Assembly (NCBI RefSeq): GCF_014287795.1 | Contig: NZ_JACOON010000006.1 | Span: forward strand, 1 to 64,000 | Length of the DNA stretch: 64,000 bases | Direction: 5' to 3' | Source of the DNA: Christensenella tenuis | GTDB taxonomy: Bacteria > Bacillota > Clostridia > Christensenellales > Christensenellaceae | Shown here: positions 50,534 to 59,810 of the stretch, one piece after another | Position numbering within the stretch: the first letter of the stretch is position 1 | How the letters are laid out: each line of letters opens with the position of its first letter | Notes under the pieces: generated by a model | Told to the model about the DNA's origin: nothing | The model's database searches: none | What the model saw: only the letters and a program-made list of their open reading frames with translations | Made by a program: the position numbers and the translations under genes

Positions 50534-50543
50534 GGTTCTCCTG

Positions 50544-51800
50544 TTACCCGAATAAATTCAGGAAATCGAGCGTTGCAAAATAGTCTTCCGGCGTTTCCGC
50601 GCGGCGTATGAGTTCGAAACTGCCGTCTTCTTTCAGCAGTATTTCCGCGCTCCGGAGCTTTCCGTTATAGTTATATCCCATAGAGAAGCCGTGCGCGCCC
50701 GTATCGTGCAGCACGAGCAGATCTCCTTTATCAATTTTAGGCAGCATGCGGTCAATCGCAAATTTATCGTTGTTTTCACACAGCCCGCCCGTCACATCGT
50801 ATTTATGGTCGCAGGGCGCATCTTCCTTGCCCATGACCGTGATGTGGTGGTAAGCCCCGTACATAGCCGGGCGCATGAGATTGGCCGCACACGCGTCCAC
50901 CCCGATATAATCCTTATAGGTATGCTTCTCATGCACAGCGCGCGTCACAAGGCACCCGTACGGCCCCAGCATAAAACGCCCAAGCTCCGTGAACACGGCG
51001 ACATCGCCCATGCCCGCAGGCTCCAGCACCCTGCGGAATGCTTCCTTCACGCCTTCGCCCACCTTAAGGATATCGACAGGTTCGCCGTCCGGCGTATAGG
51101 GAATGCCCACGCCGCCCGAAAGATTGACGAAGCGAATGTCCGCACCCGTTTTATCCCGCAATTTCACCGCGAGTTCAAACAAAATCCGCGCAAGCTCGGG
51201 ATAGTATTCTTCGGTCTGGGTATTGCTCGCAAGAAACGCATGGATCCCGAAGCGTTTCGCACCAAGCTGCCCGAGTTTCCGGTAGGCTTCCGCCATCTGG
51301 CCGTACGTCATACCGTACTTGGCCTCGCCCGGGTTGTCCATGATGCCGTTGGCAGTGCGGAACGTCCCGCCCGGGTTATACCGGCAGCAGATGGTTTCCG
51401 GGATACCCGCAACCTCGTTTAAAAACTCTACATGCGTGAGGTCGTCGAGGTTGATGATCGCGCCGAGCTTTTTTGCCAGCCTGAAATCTTCCGGCGGCGT
51501 ATCGTTGGAAGAGAACATAATATCCGCCCCGCCAAAACCGCACGCATCCGAAAGCATCAGTTCGGTATAGGAGGAACAGTCTACCCCGCACCCTTCCTCT
51601 TTGAGAATTTTCATCAGGACCGGATTGGGCGTCGCCTTGACTGCAAAATATTCGCGGAAGCCCTTGTTCCACGAAAAAGCCTGATTCATGCGCCGCGCGT
51701 TTTCCCGGATGCCTTTTTCATCATACAGGTGAAAAGGCGTGGGATATTTTGCCGCAATTTCCTCCAGTTTCTCCTTTGTGACAAACGGTTTCTTTTCCAT
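50544..51800 (-). CDS. lysA: Diaminopimelate decarboxylase (LysA)
   Basis: A 418-residue fold-type III PLP enzyme. 'FAVKATPNPVLMKILKEEGC' holds the PLP lysine (F-A-V-K motif), 'LSGGVGIPYTPDGEPV' the glycine-rich loop, and 'VGVDACAANLMRPAMYGAYH' the C-terminal region. It makes L-lysine from meso-diaminopimelate. The same operon carries sortase and lipoprotein genes. AAGGAAT-type RBS; the metallophosphoesterase gene ends 24 bp upstream of it in the transcript direction. Confidence 0.92.
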   Translation of the reverse strand: MEKKPFVTKEKLEEIAAKYPTPFHLYDEKGIRENARRMNQAFSWNKGFREYFAVKATPNPVLMKILKEEGCGVDCSSYTELMLSDACGFGGADIMFSSNDTPPEDFRLAKKLGAIINLDDLTHVEFLNEVAGIPETICCRYNPGGTFRTANGIMDNPGEAKYGMTYGQMAEAYRKLGQLGAKRFGIHAFLASNTQTEEYYPELARILFELAVKLRDKTGADIRFVNLSGGVGIPYTPDGEPVDILKVGEGVKEAFRRVLEPAGMGDVAVFTELGRFMLGPYGCLVTRAVHEKHTYKDYIGVDACAANLMRPAMYGAYHHITVMGKEDAPCDHKYDVTGGLCENNDKFAIDRMLPKIDKGDLLVLHDTGAHGFSMGYNYNGKLRSAEILLKEDGSFELIRRAETPEDYFATLDFLNLFG

Positions 51801-51824
51801 CTTGAATTCCTCTTACTCTAAACT

Positions 51825-52598
51825 TTATTGCAACTCGCCCGGGTCTGGCTCGATATATACCGCTACCAGTTCCGGCGGATTGTTGATCCTGATTTTTGGG
51901 TAGCCGCTCGCCCCGAGGCCGCGGCTGATAATCATTGTAGTCGCGCCGTCCGTGAATTCGCCCTGCACATATTTGGGCAGGAAACCCTGCCCGTTCATGG
52001 CGATCGTCCCAATTTTCGGGAAACGGATCTGCCCGGCGTGGGTATGCCCCGAAAGCACAAGGTCAATATTTTTGTGAAGGTACAGCGGATAATATTCCGG
52101 ACGGTGCGCAAGGAAGATATTAAAGCCCGCGCGCTCCCCTTCGAACACGCGTACCGATTCCAGCACATCCACATGGTCGAACGAGACATCATCCATCCCT
52201 GAAAGATTGACTTCGCTTTTTCCCACGGTGACATGGGCCATATCTCCCGCGTGCAGCACCCGGACGCCGCAGTCTTCCATAATATATTCGACGCGCCCGC
52301 CGAAGTTACGCTCGTGATTGCCCGTCACAAAATAAGCGGGGGCAATATCAGCAAGGCCGCGCGCAAAGCGCCGTGTATAAACCGCATCGATCTCTTTTTG
52401 GTTCTCGTGCGCCACCATATCGCCCGTGACGGCGATGAGGTCCGGCGCGAGGCTCTCCACCTTTTCAAACAACTGGCCGTTATCCTGCCCGAATTCCTTC
52501 TCGTGGAGATCGGAAAGGTGGGCTACCACAATTCCGTTTTCTACTTTATCGCTTAAAATCCCATAGGGGACCGTTACTACCGTATTGTTATTGAACAT
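51825..52598 (-). CDS. Metallophosphoesterase (YkuE-like)
   Basis: A 257-residue calcineurin-type phosphoesterase: 'VVAHLSDLHEKEFG' (DxH), 'LIAVTGDMVAHE' (GD), 'YFVTGNHERNFGG' (GNHE) and 'DLVLSGHTHAGQIRFPKIG' (GHxH). No signal peptide. Often acts on UDP-linked or phospholipid intermediates in the envelope. Start at 52598 (MFNNNTVVTV) with AAAGGAGC. It heads the lysA operon. Confidence 0.87.
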   Translation of the reverse strand: MFNNNTVVTVPYGILSDKVENGIVVAHLSDLHEKEFGQDNGQLFEKVESLAPDLIAVTGDMVAHENQKEIDAVYTRRFARGLADIAPAYFVTGNHERNFGGRVEYIMEDCGVRVLHAGDMAHVTVGKSEVNLSGMDDVSFDHVDVLESVRVFEGERAGFNIFLAHRPEYYPLYLHKNIDLVLSGHTHAGQIRFPKIGTIAMNGQGFLPKYVQGEFTDGATTMIISRGLGASGYPKIRINNPPELVAVYIEPDPGELQ

Positions 52599-52624
52599 TG
52601 TTGCTCCTTTTGCCTTAGAGTTCA

Positions 52625-52653
52625 ATTATAGTATAAAAACGGCGCGGATTCAA
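52625..52653 (-). promoter_or_regulatory. Promoter of the metallophosphoesterase-lysA operon
   Basis: Minus-strand TTGAAT (52653-52648), 17-bp spacer, TATAAT (52630-52625), 27 bp before the start. Confidence 0.82.
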
Positions 52654-52706
52654 CAGAATACCACTGAATCGCGCCCTCCCGGACGTTAATATTTTGTGAA
52701 TTCCGT

Positions 52707-53249
52707 TCAGGTGAGAAACGGGTCGATGACCGTAACAAACCTGCCGCGCCCGCGTGCGTAATCGATGGTATATTTCGTTCCTCCGCCGGACGCCCCATCA
52801 TATACGGCAATCAGCCGGGACGAGTGCTCCACCATAAAGCGGTTGCGCGCGGCCGGGCAGCCTTCCGTATATTCCCTTTGCAGCAGAATGTTTTTATCCG
52901 CCTGCGAGAGGATACTTTTGTAGCGTGCCTGCGCTTCCTTTGGCCATGCCTGCGCTTGCGAAAGGCAGGGCAAGACGCACACAAGCCTGATGTCATTCCC
53001 GTAAATTTTCTTTAGACTCAAAACAATGCCTGCGCACAGCATATCCACGCCGCGCGCCATACCGCACAGAAACGTATCGCAGTGATTTTGAATGATTTCA
53101 TCGATTACCGCGGCCTCGATTTTTTCCCGCAGGCAAAAGGTGCGCACATCGGTTTCGTTTGCGAGGAAGGGCAGTTTATGCGGGCGCGGACCGGTGAAGC
53201 AGCAGGTGTTCTCTTTTTTGGTGTTCTCTTTTTTAATGATTAATTTCAT
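52707..53249 (-). CDS. YpsA/DUF1273-family SLOG protein
   Basis: A 180-residue protein. 'CCFTGPRPHKLPF' and 'TFLCGMARGVDMLCAGIVLS' carry the SLOG nucleotide-binding loop (G-x-A-R-G-x-D); 'GCPAARNRFMVEHSSRLIAV' and 'GGGTKYTIDYARGRG' are typical of YpsA/DprA-like SLOG proteins. Role unclear (linked to cell division in Bacillus). Start at 53249; TTGCTT-17-TATGCT promoter-like sequence is upstream on the minus strand. Compare the divergent SLOG-like protein at 36921-37832. Confidence 0.87.
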   Translation of the reverse strand: MKLIIKKENTKKENTCCFTGPRPHKLPFLANETDVRTFCLREKIEAAVIDEIIQNHCDTFLCGMARGVDMLCAGIVLSLKKIYGNDIRLVCVLPCLSQAQAWPKEAQARYKSILSQADKNILLQREYTEGCPAARNRFMVEHSSRLIAVYDGASGGGTKYTIDYARGRGRFVTVIDPFLT

Positions 53250-53375
53250 CAGGATTATCCAAAATATATTTTTATATAGCATACATCATATGATATCAAA
53301 AAGCAATCATTTTGATTTCTTATATTTCGAATGCAAAAAGATATGATATTGATAGCAAACGGAAGGGGTCAAAAA

Positions 53376-53552
53376 ATGGGTAATTACTTCTCTCCTTTTT
53401 CTCTTAGAATACCGGAAGAGCTTTTGGAAAAGATCAAAGTGATTGCAGAGAAAAATAAACGCTCTGCGAATAAAGAAATTGAATTTATTATTTCGGAATA
53501 TGTCTGCGCCTATGAGGAAAAGAATGGGACAATTAAGACAACTGCGGAATGA
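53376..53552 (+). CDS. Arc-type ribbon-helix-helix DNA-binding protein
   Basis: A 58-residue protein. 'FSLRIPEELLEKIKVIAEKN' and 'RSANKEIEFIISEYV' are a clear RHH fold (Arc/MetJ type). GGAAGGGGT precedes the ATG at 53376. Just downstream are two pseudogenes, so it may be the surviving regulator of a decayed locus. No partner toxin is seen. Confidence 0.8.
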   Translation: MGNYFSPFSLRIPEELLEKIKVIAEKNKRSANKEIEFIISEYVCAYEEKNGTIKTTAE

Positions 53553-53632
53553 AAAAACACTAAGACGTAACTATCAGGATAGACTATTCATGAGGCAGTT
53601 TATGATGAAAAAATTATAATTCTGTCACAATA

Positions 53633-53776
53633 CTTAAAGATTACGGAAAGATCCTTGTGAAAGCTAATAAAATCATGGATAAAAAGCAAATGACGCGCAA
53701 CAAGCTCGCGTAGTTGACGGATGTCAGGTTTGAAGTAATTGACCGGCTTTATAAGGGAAATCTGGAACGGTTATAA
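53633..53776 (+). pseudogene. Decayed XRE/Cro-type regulator
   Basis: 'LVKANKIMDKKQMTRNKLA' then a TAG stop, followed in frame by 'LTDVRFEVIDRLYKGNLERL' and a TAA. This is the common short Cro/C1-type HTH protein ('..T..QLAKLTGVRFEVIDRYYKGE..') with an in-frame stop and early termination. It lacks a start and ribosome-binding site. Confidence 0.7.
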
Positions 53777-53815
53777 TTCCGTAATGGCGGGATTTTCCCG
53801 AGAGAAGGTGTGTCT

Positions 53816-54376
53816 TTATATTTTCCAGTTTTGACCTGCCCACAAAACAGATCTTCCGGGGCAATATTTTGCTTGCCGTTTGCTGCGCGTTTTACCTCGC
53901 GTGGTGGCTGCTTGCTTTTCATCCGGGCGAAGCCGTCCACAGAATGAAAGTGGGTTGGCTGCTGGTTCCCGCTTTTATTTCCGGGATTCTGAGAGTTATC
54001 CTTTCGGTTCACGGCATCGCCACGGCGGCGGTAAGCGGCTCCCTCTTCCCCGGAAAATGGATTTTATGGCGGCATCGCCACATATTTCATCCTTTTGGCA
54101 ATCACGCTGTTTTTATTTAACCGTCCGGTAACGGTAGAGCTGTTCCTGATCGTCGGCTGAACCGTGCTCGCTCTTTCGGTGGTCAACGCGCTTTACTTTC
54201 TCCCGCGAAATATCGGTTGTTTTTGCCATTGTCATCGGCATAGCGGCAACGGTTTCGCTTCTTTACTATATTTTTTATTACCGCCTCGGCAGCGATGCAG
54301 GCTATATCGCCGGCATGGTTCCGCTTCTGCTGAGGAGCGCGGTATCTGCCGCACTTTCTATCCGCATGGCGGTTTA
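53816..54376 (+). pseudogene. Decayed polytopic membrane protein
   Basis: Readable in pieces: 'FDLPTKQIFRGNILLAVCCA', 'FYLAWWLLAFHPGEAVHRMK', 'GWLLVPAFISGILRVILSVH', then a frame change near 54055 ('TYFILLAITLFLFNRPVTVE'), an in-frame TGA near 54158, and another frame change to 'YYIFYYRLGSDAGYIAGMVP', ending 'LSIRMAV'. Probably five helices; family not recognised. Several disruptions make expression of a full protein impossible. Confidence 0.7.
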
Positions 54377-54442
54377 GTGCCGGAAAGCGGCTAAAAAATA
54401 TCCCCGTCTTGACGGCAGGGACGTTTTCCGGGCTTTGGGATT

Positions 54443-54784
54443 TTATACCGGCTCGTAATCGATTTTCGATTCTTCGTCTGTGGCTTCGATCTTGAAGATG
54501 ACAGGACGCAGGCCGTCGTTGCAGCTGCAAATAGCAACGCCCGGTTTCCTGATCCAGTCGCCATAATAGAAAAGCTCGTTTCCCGCACCATGGGAAAGCG
54601 CAAACACATACTGGTAAATGGCTTTCCACGCTTCGTCGCAAAGACCTTCCGGTTTCGCGTAATCAGCATAGAAAACCTGTCCTTCCCGCAGCATTGGGCA
54701 GGCCGCGAGGCCTTCAACGCCATATTCGCGCGCCAGCTCTTCGTCAAATGTTTTTTTGAGAACCGTAATTTTGCATTTTTTCAT
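54443..54784 (-). CDS. TIGR04076-family protein
   Basis: A 113-residue protein. 'MKKCKITVLKKTFDEELARE' at the start, 'PEGLCDEAWKAIYQYVFALS' and 'CNDGLRPVIFKIEA' near the end match the TIGR04076 pattern, including the conserved Cys and 'DGLRPV'. Start at 54784 with AGGGTGG upstream. Function of the family unknown; some members lie near radical-SAM or one-carbon genes. Confidence 0.75.
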   Translation of the reverse strand: MKKCKITVLKKTFDEELAREYGVEGLAACPMLREGQVFYADYAKPEGLCDEAWKAIYQYVFALSHGAGNELFYYGDWIRKPGVAICSCNDGLRPVIFKIEATDEESKIDYEPV

Positions 54785-54847
54785 ATTGAACCACCCTTTC
54801 CTGTCATACCGCCGTGAAAACGGCATTCCCGTTTTGCGCGGTCTTTC

Positions 54848-55642
54848 TTATTCTTCCGTTCGCCGGTAGGCTTCGAGATACCCAGCGCAGTATTCATCCC
54901 GGCCGAGCAGCATCTCCGTCGCTTTCAGGTGAAGCGCCATCGCCGGATTTGTAATATCCATAATCGCCGTATCTACCCCCTGCACCATTGCGCAGGCAAG
55001 GAATGCCTGGTTGATAATCCCGCGCTTTGGGAGGCCAAAGGACACGTTGGATAAGCCCGCCAGCAAATGCACCTTTGGGAACTCGGCGCGCAAGGCCTGC
55101 GCAGCCTCGAGCGCTGCGGCGGGCGCATCCCAACCGGTTGCGGCCGCCTCGACCACAATGTCGATATAAATCTCTTCATCCCGCGAACCGTTTTCGCGCA
55201 GAAGGCCAATTAGCCTGCGCGCATTTTCCACCCGCTTTTCCGCCGTTTTGGGAATGCCGTCCCCGCCTACGGGCATGCCGACGATTCCCGTTTTGAACTC
55301 CCGCACCAGCGGCAATACGCCCGCAAGCCGTTCTTCCTCGAGCGTTACGGAATTAATCACCGCACCGGGAAGCGCCATGCTTTCAAACAGGCGGCGCAGT
55401 GCATACGGATTTGTGGAATCCGCCATGAGCGCGCATTCCGGCGCGGCCCGAAGCGCAAGCTCCGCCGCCCATACCAGCATTTCGCTTTCATTTTCGCACA
55501 TGCCCGTATTGAGGTCAAGATAGCGCGCGCCTGCGCACGCCTGGCGCCGCGCCAGTTCCGTGACAAACGTTTCGCTTTTTTCGTTCAGCCCCTTCAGGGT
55601 GGATGGAATTGAACTGTTGAGTTTCTCTCCGATGATAATCAT
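54848..55642 (-). CDS. Pterin-binding methyltransferase domain protein (methyltetrahydrofolate:corrinoid type)
   Basis: A 264-residue TIM-barrel protein: 'MIIIGEKLNSSIPSTLKGLN', 'ARYLDLNTGMCENESEMLVW', 'LMADSTNPYALRRLFESM', 'LLAGLSNVSFGLPKRGIIN' follow the pterin-binding (DHPS-like) domain of MetH, AcsE and MtgA. Start at 55642 overlaps the previous stop (ATGA), with AAAGGAG. It probably moves the methyl group from methyltetrahydrofolate to a corrinoid protein encoded elsewhere, linking to the methionine enzyme before it. Confidence 0.85.
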   Translation of the reverse strand: MIIIGEKLNSSIPSTLKGLNEKSETFVTELARRQACAGARYLDLNTGMCENESEMLVWAAELALRAAPECALMADSTNPYALRRLFESMALPGAVINSVTLEEERLAGVLPLVREFKTGIVGMPVGGDGIPKTAEKRVENARRLIGLLRENGSRDEEIYIDIVVEAAATGWDAPAAALEAAQALRAEFPKVHLLAGLSNVSFGLPKRGIINQAFLACAMVQGVDTAIMDITNPAMALHLKATEMLLGRDEYCAGYLEAYRRTEE

Positions 55643-57381
55643 GTTTTCAGCTCCTTTACAATACGGCACACAACATCCGCGCGCCGCAGCGGTGTGATAA
55701 CGTAATAGCCATCCGCCGTATCCCGAATCAGGTCTGCCGCCAAGAGCGCGGCTTCCACCGCGATTTCTTCCGCCTGTTCCCTATCCGCGTTTTTAAACCG
55801 CTCGCACAGGTCCGCGGGAATTTCGATTCCCGCAAGCTCGTTATTGATAAAACAGGCGTTTTTATAGCTCACCACAGGCATAATGCCCGCCCACAGGTCG
55901 GCTGACAGCGCCTCTTTTGCCCGGACAAGGTTATCCGCCGCCCGCCGGCCATACACCGGCTGTGTGAGAAAGCATGTGACGCCTGCCTGCTCCTTTTTTT
56001 GCGCGCGGCGAAGCTCCGCATCGAAGTTCGCTGCATTCACGTTGAGCGCACCCATGATGCGGAAAGGCTTTTCGGCAAACACCGTGCGGTTGAGGTCACG
56101 GATAAAATCCGCATACAGCACGGAATTAAACTGGAATACGCTTTTGATCTCTCCCCTGCGGTTATTGGGAATGGGGTCGCCCGTCACCACGAGCACATTA
56201 CGCACGCCCTGCATGGAAAGGCCCAAAAGCAGTGCCTTGGACGCATTTAAATTCCGGTCCCGGCAGGTGAGGTGCGGCAGCGCTTCCACGCCGTATTGGT
56301 TTTTGAGCATGGCGGCAAGCATGCTGCTGTCGGCACGCGCCCGCCCAATGGGGCAGTCCGCCACCGTAATATAATCCGCGCCTGCCTCTTTAAGCCTGCG
56401 CGCCGCATCCACAAAAAACGAGCCGTCCGCATCGAGTGGAGAATCGAGCTCCACGGCAACGGGCTTGCCCGCCGGCACAGGCGGCGCTTCCCTATGTTTG
56501 GCAATGGGGATTTTTGCCGTTTCGCACGTTCTGCCAGAGGGTTGTGCAGGCTGTGCAAGGACTTCCCGCGCCGCCCGGATATGCGCGGGCGTGGTGCCGC
56601 AGCATCCGCCGAGGATACGCGCCCCCGCCAGATAGCTCTTGCGCAGTTGGTCCGCAAAATAATCCGGTGTGCTTTTGAACACAGTACGTCCGCTTTCCAC
56701 CGTCGGATAGCCGGCATTCGGCATAATGGAAACCGTTTTCCCATAAAAATTGGTTGTTTCCGCAATATGCGCCATATGCATTGGGCCGCATGTGCAGTTA
56801 AAGCCGCAGGCGTCTATTTCCGGCACGTCTTTCATTGCATCCACAATGCCCTGTGCGGCAATGCCGCTCTGCGTATATCCGTCCGGGCTGACCGTGCACT
56901 CGCAGATCACGTAGGCATCCGGGCATTTTTCCCTGATATACCGGGCTGCATGGATGAGGACAGGCGCTTGCGCAAAAGTCTCGAACAAAAAGCCCGTTAT
57001 ACCGTTTGCAAGAAAGCGGTCTATGATGCTGCGGCGCTCCGCGTCGCACAATTCCTGATCGTCATAGAGGATAGGCCCCATGCTCGCAAACACCAGCGCC
57101 TTGCCGTCCGCGGCTTCCTGCGCGCACGCGCATCCGGCGTCTATGGCGCGCAGCACGGTTTCCGCATCCGCACCCATAGAGAGCGTGTTGGCCCCGAAGG
57201 TATTCGTTTTGATAGCCTGCGCACCCGCCGCGATATATTCCCGGTGCGCTTTTATTACGCGCTCCGGGTGTTCCGCGTTATTGAATTCACACTTCCTGAT
57301 CCCGCCTTCGTATTGCTGGGCAAGGTAGGTTCCCATTGCGCCGTCGAAAAGCAGGATTTCTTCCTTTTGAAACAGGTTCAT
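55639..57381 (-). CDS. Homocysteine S-methyltransferase fused to methylenetetrahydrofolate reductase (YitJ type)
   Basis: A 580-residue fusion. Residues about 1-285 are a homocysteine methyltransferase with zinc ligands in 'GFNCTCGPMHMAHIAE' and 'RILGGCCGTTPAHIRAAREV'. The rest, after a linker near residue 300, is an MTHFR domain ('ITVADCPIGRARADSSMLAA', 'VLVVTGDPIPNNRRGEIKSV', 'FLTQPVYGRRAADNLVRAKE'). It makes methylene-THF into methyl-THF and transfers the methyl group to homocysteine, giving methionine. Extended -10 TGATATAAT on the minus strand precedes it. Confidence 0.9.
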   Translation of the reverse strand: MNLFQKEEILLFDGAMGTYLAQQYEGGIRKCEFNNAEHPERVIKAHREYIAAGAQAIKTNTFGANTLSMGADAETVLRAIDAGCACAQEAADGKALVFASMGPILYDDQELCDAERRSIIDRFLANGITGFLFETFAQAPVLIHAARYIREKCPDAYVICECTVSPDGYTQSGIAAQGIVDAMKDVPEIDACGFNCTCGPMHMAHIAETTNFYGKTVSIMPNAGYPTVESGRTVFKSTPDYFADQLRKSYLAGARILGGCCGTTPAHIRAAREVLAQPAQPSGRTCETAKIPIAKHREAPPVPAGKPVAVELDSPLDADGSFFVDAARRLKEAGADYITVADCPIGRARADSSMLAAMLKNQYGVEALPHLTCRDRNLNASKALLLGLSMQGVRNVLVVTGDPIPNNRRGEIKSVFQFNSVLYADFIRDLNRTVFAEKPFRIMGALNVNAANFDAELRRAQKKEQAGVTCFLTQPVYGRRAADNLVRAKEALSADLWAGIMPVVSYKNACFINNELAGIEIPADLCERFKNADREQAEEIAVEAALLAADLIRDTADGYYVITPLRRADVVCRIVKELKT

Positions 57382-57537
57382 TGGTCACTCCTTTTTATGT
57401 CTACGCCATTATATCATAATTTCAGCACAAGAATTTGATAAAATTCATTCCTATTTCACAATTTTTAGGTTAAACTATACATAAAATGTGAACAGGAAAC
57501 GGTTCCAAAACACCAGACTCCAGGGAAGAAAGAAGCC

Positions 57538-59433
57538 ATGTCAAGAACAGACCTGAAATATTTAGAACTGCTATCGCAAAAATATCCTACCGTGCAGGCG
57601 GCGTGCACGGAAATCATCAACCTCAATGCCATTCTCAATCTGCCGAAGGGCACGGAACATTTTGTGAGCGATATCCATGGGGAAGATGAAGCGTTCTGCC
57701 ACATCCTGAACAATGCATCGGGCGTGATCCGCGAAAAGGTGGACCGCCTGTTTGAGAAGACGCTGTCTACCCGGGAGCGCACCGAGCTGTGCACGCTGAT
57801 CTATTACCCGGACCGCAAGCTGGAGGAGCTGCGCCGGGAGATTGACGACGAATGGTACCAGATCACGCTGTACCGCATGATCGAGGTGTGCCGCCTGTGC
57901 GCCTCCAAGTATACGCGTTCCAAGGTAAGGAAAGCGCTGCCCAAAGATTTTGAATACATTATCGACGAACTTTTGCATACCTCGGCAGACGACAAGGACA
58001 AACAGGGCTATTACGAGCATATTATTTCCACCATCACGGATATTGGCCGCGCAGACGCGTTCATCATTGCGCTTGCGTCCGTTATCAAACGGCTTGTGGT
58101 GGACCGCCTGCACGTTGTGGGCGATGTGTTTGACCGGGGGCCGCACGCGGACGTGATCTTAGGCAAGCTGATGGCGCATCACGCGGTGGACATCCAGTGG
58201 GGCAATCACGACATCCTGTGGATGGGCGCCGCCGCCGGAAGCGGGGCGTGCATTGCGTGCGTTTTGAACATCAGCACCAAATACTCTAACATCGATTTCG
58301 TGGAAACGGCTTACGGCATCAACCTGCGGCCGCTTGCCCTGTTTGCGCAGGAAACTTATACTGACGACACCGACCTTCTCGACCACATGCACAAGGCCAT
58401 TGCCATTATCCAGTTCAAGTTGGAAGGGCAGGTGATTATGCGGCACCCGGAATATGGCATGGAGGACCGGCTGCTGCTGGATAAAATCGATTTTTCAGAT
58501 ATGACGGTGACGGTGGACGGCATAAAGTATGGCCTGAACGACCACGACTTCCCCACCGTGGATCCGGAGCATCCTTACGACCTCACGCCCGAAGAAGCGG
58601 ACGTAGTGGCGCAGCTGATCTATTCGTTCACGCAGAGCGAAAAACTCCAGAAGCATGTGAAATTCCTCTTTTCGCAGGGCAGCCTCTACCTCACGTTCAA
58701 TGGAAACCTGCTGTTTCACGGATGCATTCCCATGACGGAAGACGGCGCGTTTTACGAATTCGACACTGGGGAACGAAAGCTTTCCGGCAAAGCGCTGATG
58801 GACTATGCGGACGCGCTCGCCCGGCAGGGATATTATGCCAAGGAAGGGACGGCGGCGCGGCAGTATGGCAGGGATTTCCTGTGGTATTTATGGTGCGGCA
58901 GGCGTTCCCCATTATTCGGGCGTTCAAAAATCGCCACCTTCGAGCGCATGTTTATTGACGATAAAGCGGCGTGGCAGGAAGAAAAGGATCCCTATTACCA
59001 GTTTATCGAGGATCCGGACATGTGCGTGAAAATCCTTGCGGAATTCGGGCTTACGGGGCAATATTCGCATATTGTAAACGGACATGTGCCCGTGCGCGTG
59101 CGTGAAGGCGAGCTTCCCGTGCGTGGCGGCGGCAAGGCCATTGTGATCGACGGCGGGTTCTGCCGGGCGTACCAGGAGCAAACGGGCATCGCAGGATATA
59201 CGATGTTTTACAATTCTTACGGCATCCGCCTTGTTTCCCATGAACCGTTCCCCGGTCTTTCGGACGCGGTAAAGAGCAATAAAGACATTCTCTCCACTTA
59301 TGTGGTGTTCGATACGGCGCAGGCCCGCATCACAGTGGGCGAAACGGACGTCGGGCGCGCGCTCCAGCAGGACATCGACGACCTCACCGCCCTTCTTACC
59401 GCATACCGCGAGGGTATTGTGAAGGAAAAATAA
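57538..59433 (+). CDS. fbp: Fructose-1,6-bisphosphatase class III
   Basis: A 631-residue FBPase III, the Firmicute-type gluconeogenic enzyme. 'FVSDIHGEDEAFCHIL' (metal loop), 'VVGDVFDRGPHADVILGKLM' and 'DIQWGNHDILWMGAAAGSGA' are metallophosphoesterase motifs; 'GNLLFHGCIPMTEDG' and 'VNGHVPVRV' complete the site. Full length. It hydrolyses fructose-1,6-bisphosphate to fructose-6-phosphate. A TTCACA/TGTGAA inverted sequence flanks the region just upstream (57454-57492). Confidence 0.95.
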   Translation: MSRTDLKYLELLSQKYPTVQAACTEIINLNAILNLPKGTEHFVSDIHGEDEAFCHILNNASGVIREKVDRLFEKTLSTRERTELCTLIYYPDRKLEELRREIDDEWYQITLYRMIEVCRLCASKYTRSKVRKALPKDFEYIIDELLHTSADDKDKQGYYEHIISTITDIGRADAFIIALASVIKRLVVDRLHVVGDVFDRGPHADVILGKLMAHHAVDIQWGNHDILWMGAAAGSGACIACVLNISTKYSNIDFVETAYGINLRPLALFAQETYTDDTDLLDHMHKAIAIIQFKLEGQVIMRHPEYGMEDRLLLDKIDFSDMTVTVDGIKYGLNDHDFPTVDPEHPYDLTPEEADVVAQLIYSFTQSEKLQKHVKFLFSQGSLYLTFNGNLLFHGCIPMTEDGAFYEFDTGERKLSGKALMDYADALARQGYYAKEGTAARQYGRDFLWYLWCGRRSPLFGRSKIATFERMFIDDKAAWQEEKDPYYQFIEDPDMCVKILAEFGLTGQYSHIVNGHVPVRVREGELPVRGGGKAIVIDGGFCRAYQEQTGIAGYTMFYNSYGIRLVSHEPFPGLSDAVKSNKDILSTYVVFDTAQARITVGETDVGRALQQDIDDLTALLTAYREGIVKEK

Positions 59434-59469
59434 CCGTACTGGACGGCATTGGGGACATCCCCTGCGTCA

Positions 59470-59627
59470 TTCTTAGGGTTTGGCTTCATCCCCGGCGTTT
59501 ATTTTATCTATACGGGTTTTCGGAAGCAAATTCGCTGGAAAGCACTATTGGGATTGTTTTGGGCTTCGCTTACATAGGCAGTTTGATTGAGGTAGCCAAT
59601 TTGTCCTGTTGGCCGTTAACACGCTAA
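59470..59627 (+). pseudogene. Remnant of a small membrane protein
   Basis: 'GFGFIPGVYFIYTGFRKQIR' and 'WKALLGL' in one frame continue as 'IVLGFAYIGSLIEVA' in another, implying a frameshift. Short hydrophobic pieces; no start codon. Family not recognised. Confidence 0.5.
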
Positions 59628-59684
59628 AATTTATTGTCCGCTTTTGGAAAGACTGCACATCCCGAAAAAAACACCGCATAAGTG

Positions 59685-59810
59685 CCGAGAAAGGGTGCTG
59701 ATACGCTTGCACTACAGCAGCTTATGGGGCACACAAATTATGCTTTTACCGCGAACGTATACACAGCGAAGGATAAGGATTATTTAACGCAAAACCTGAA
59801 CCGCATATAA
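59685..59810 (+). pseudogene. C-terminal fragment of a phage-type integrase (tyrosine recombinase)
   Basis: In one frame: 'KGADTLALQQLMGH' then 'TNYAFTANVYTAKDKDYLTQ', 'NLNRI' and stop. This is the end of a tyrosine recombinase: the L-x-x-L-M-G-H motif followed by the tyrosine-containing stretch. Upstream, stops interrupt the frame, so the rest of the gene is missing. A relic of a past integration beside fbp. Confidence 0.75.
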
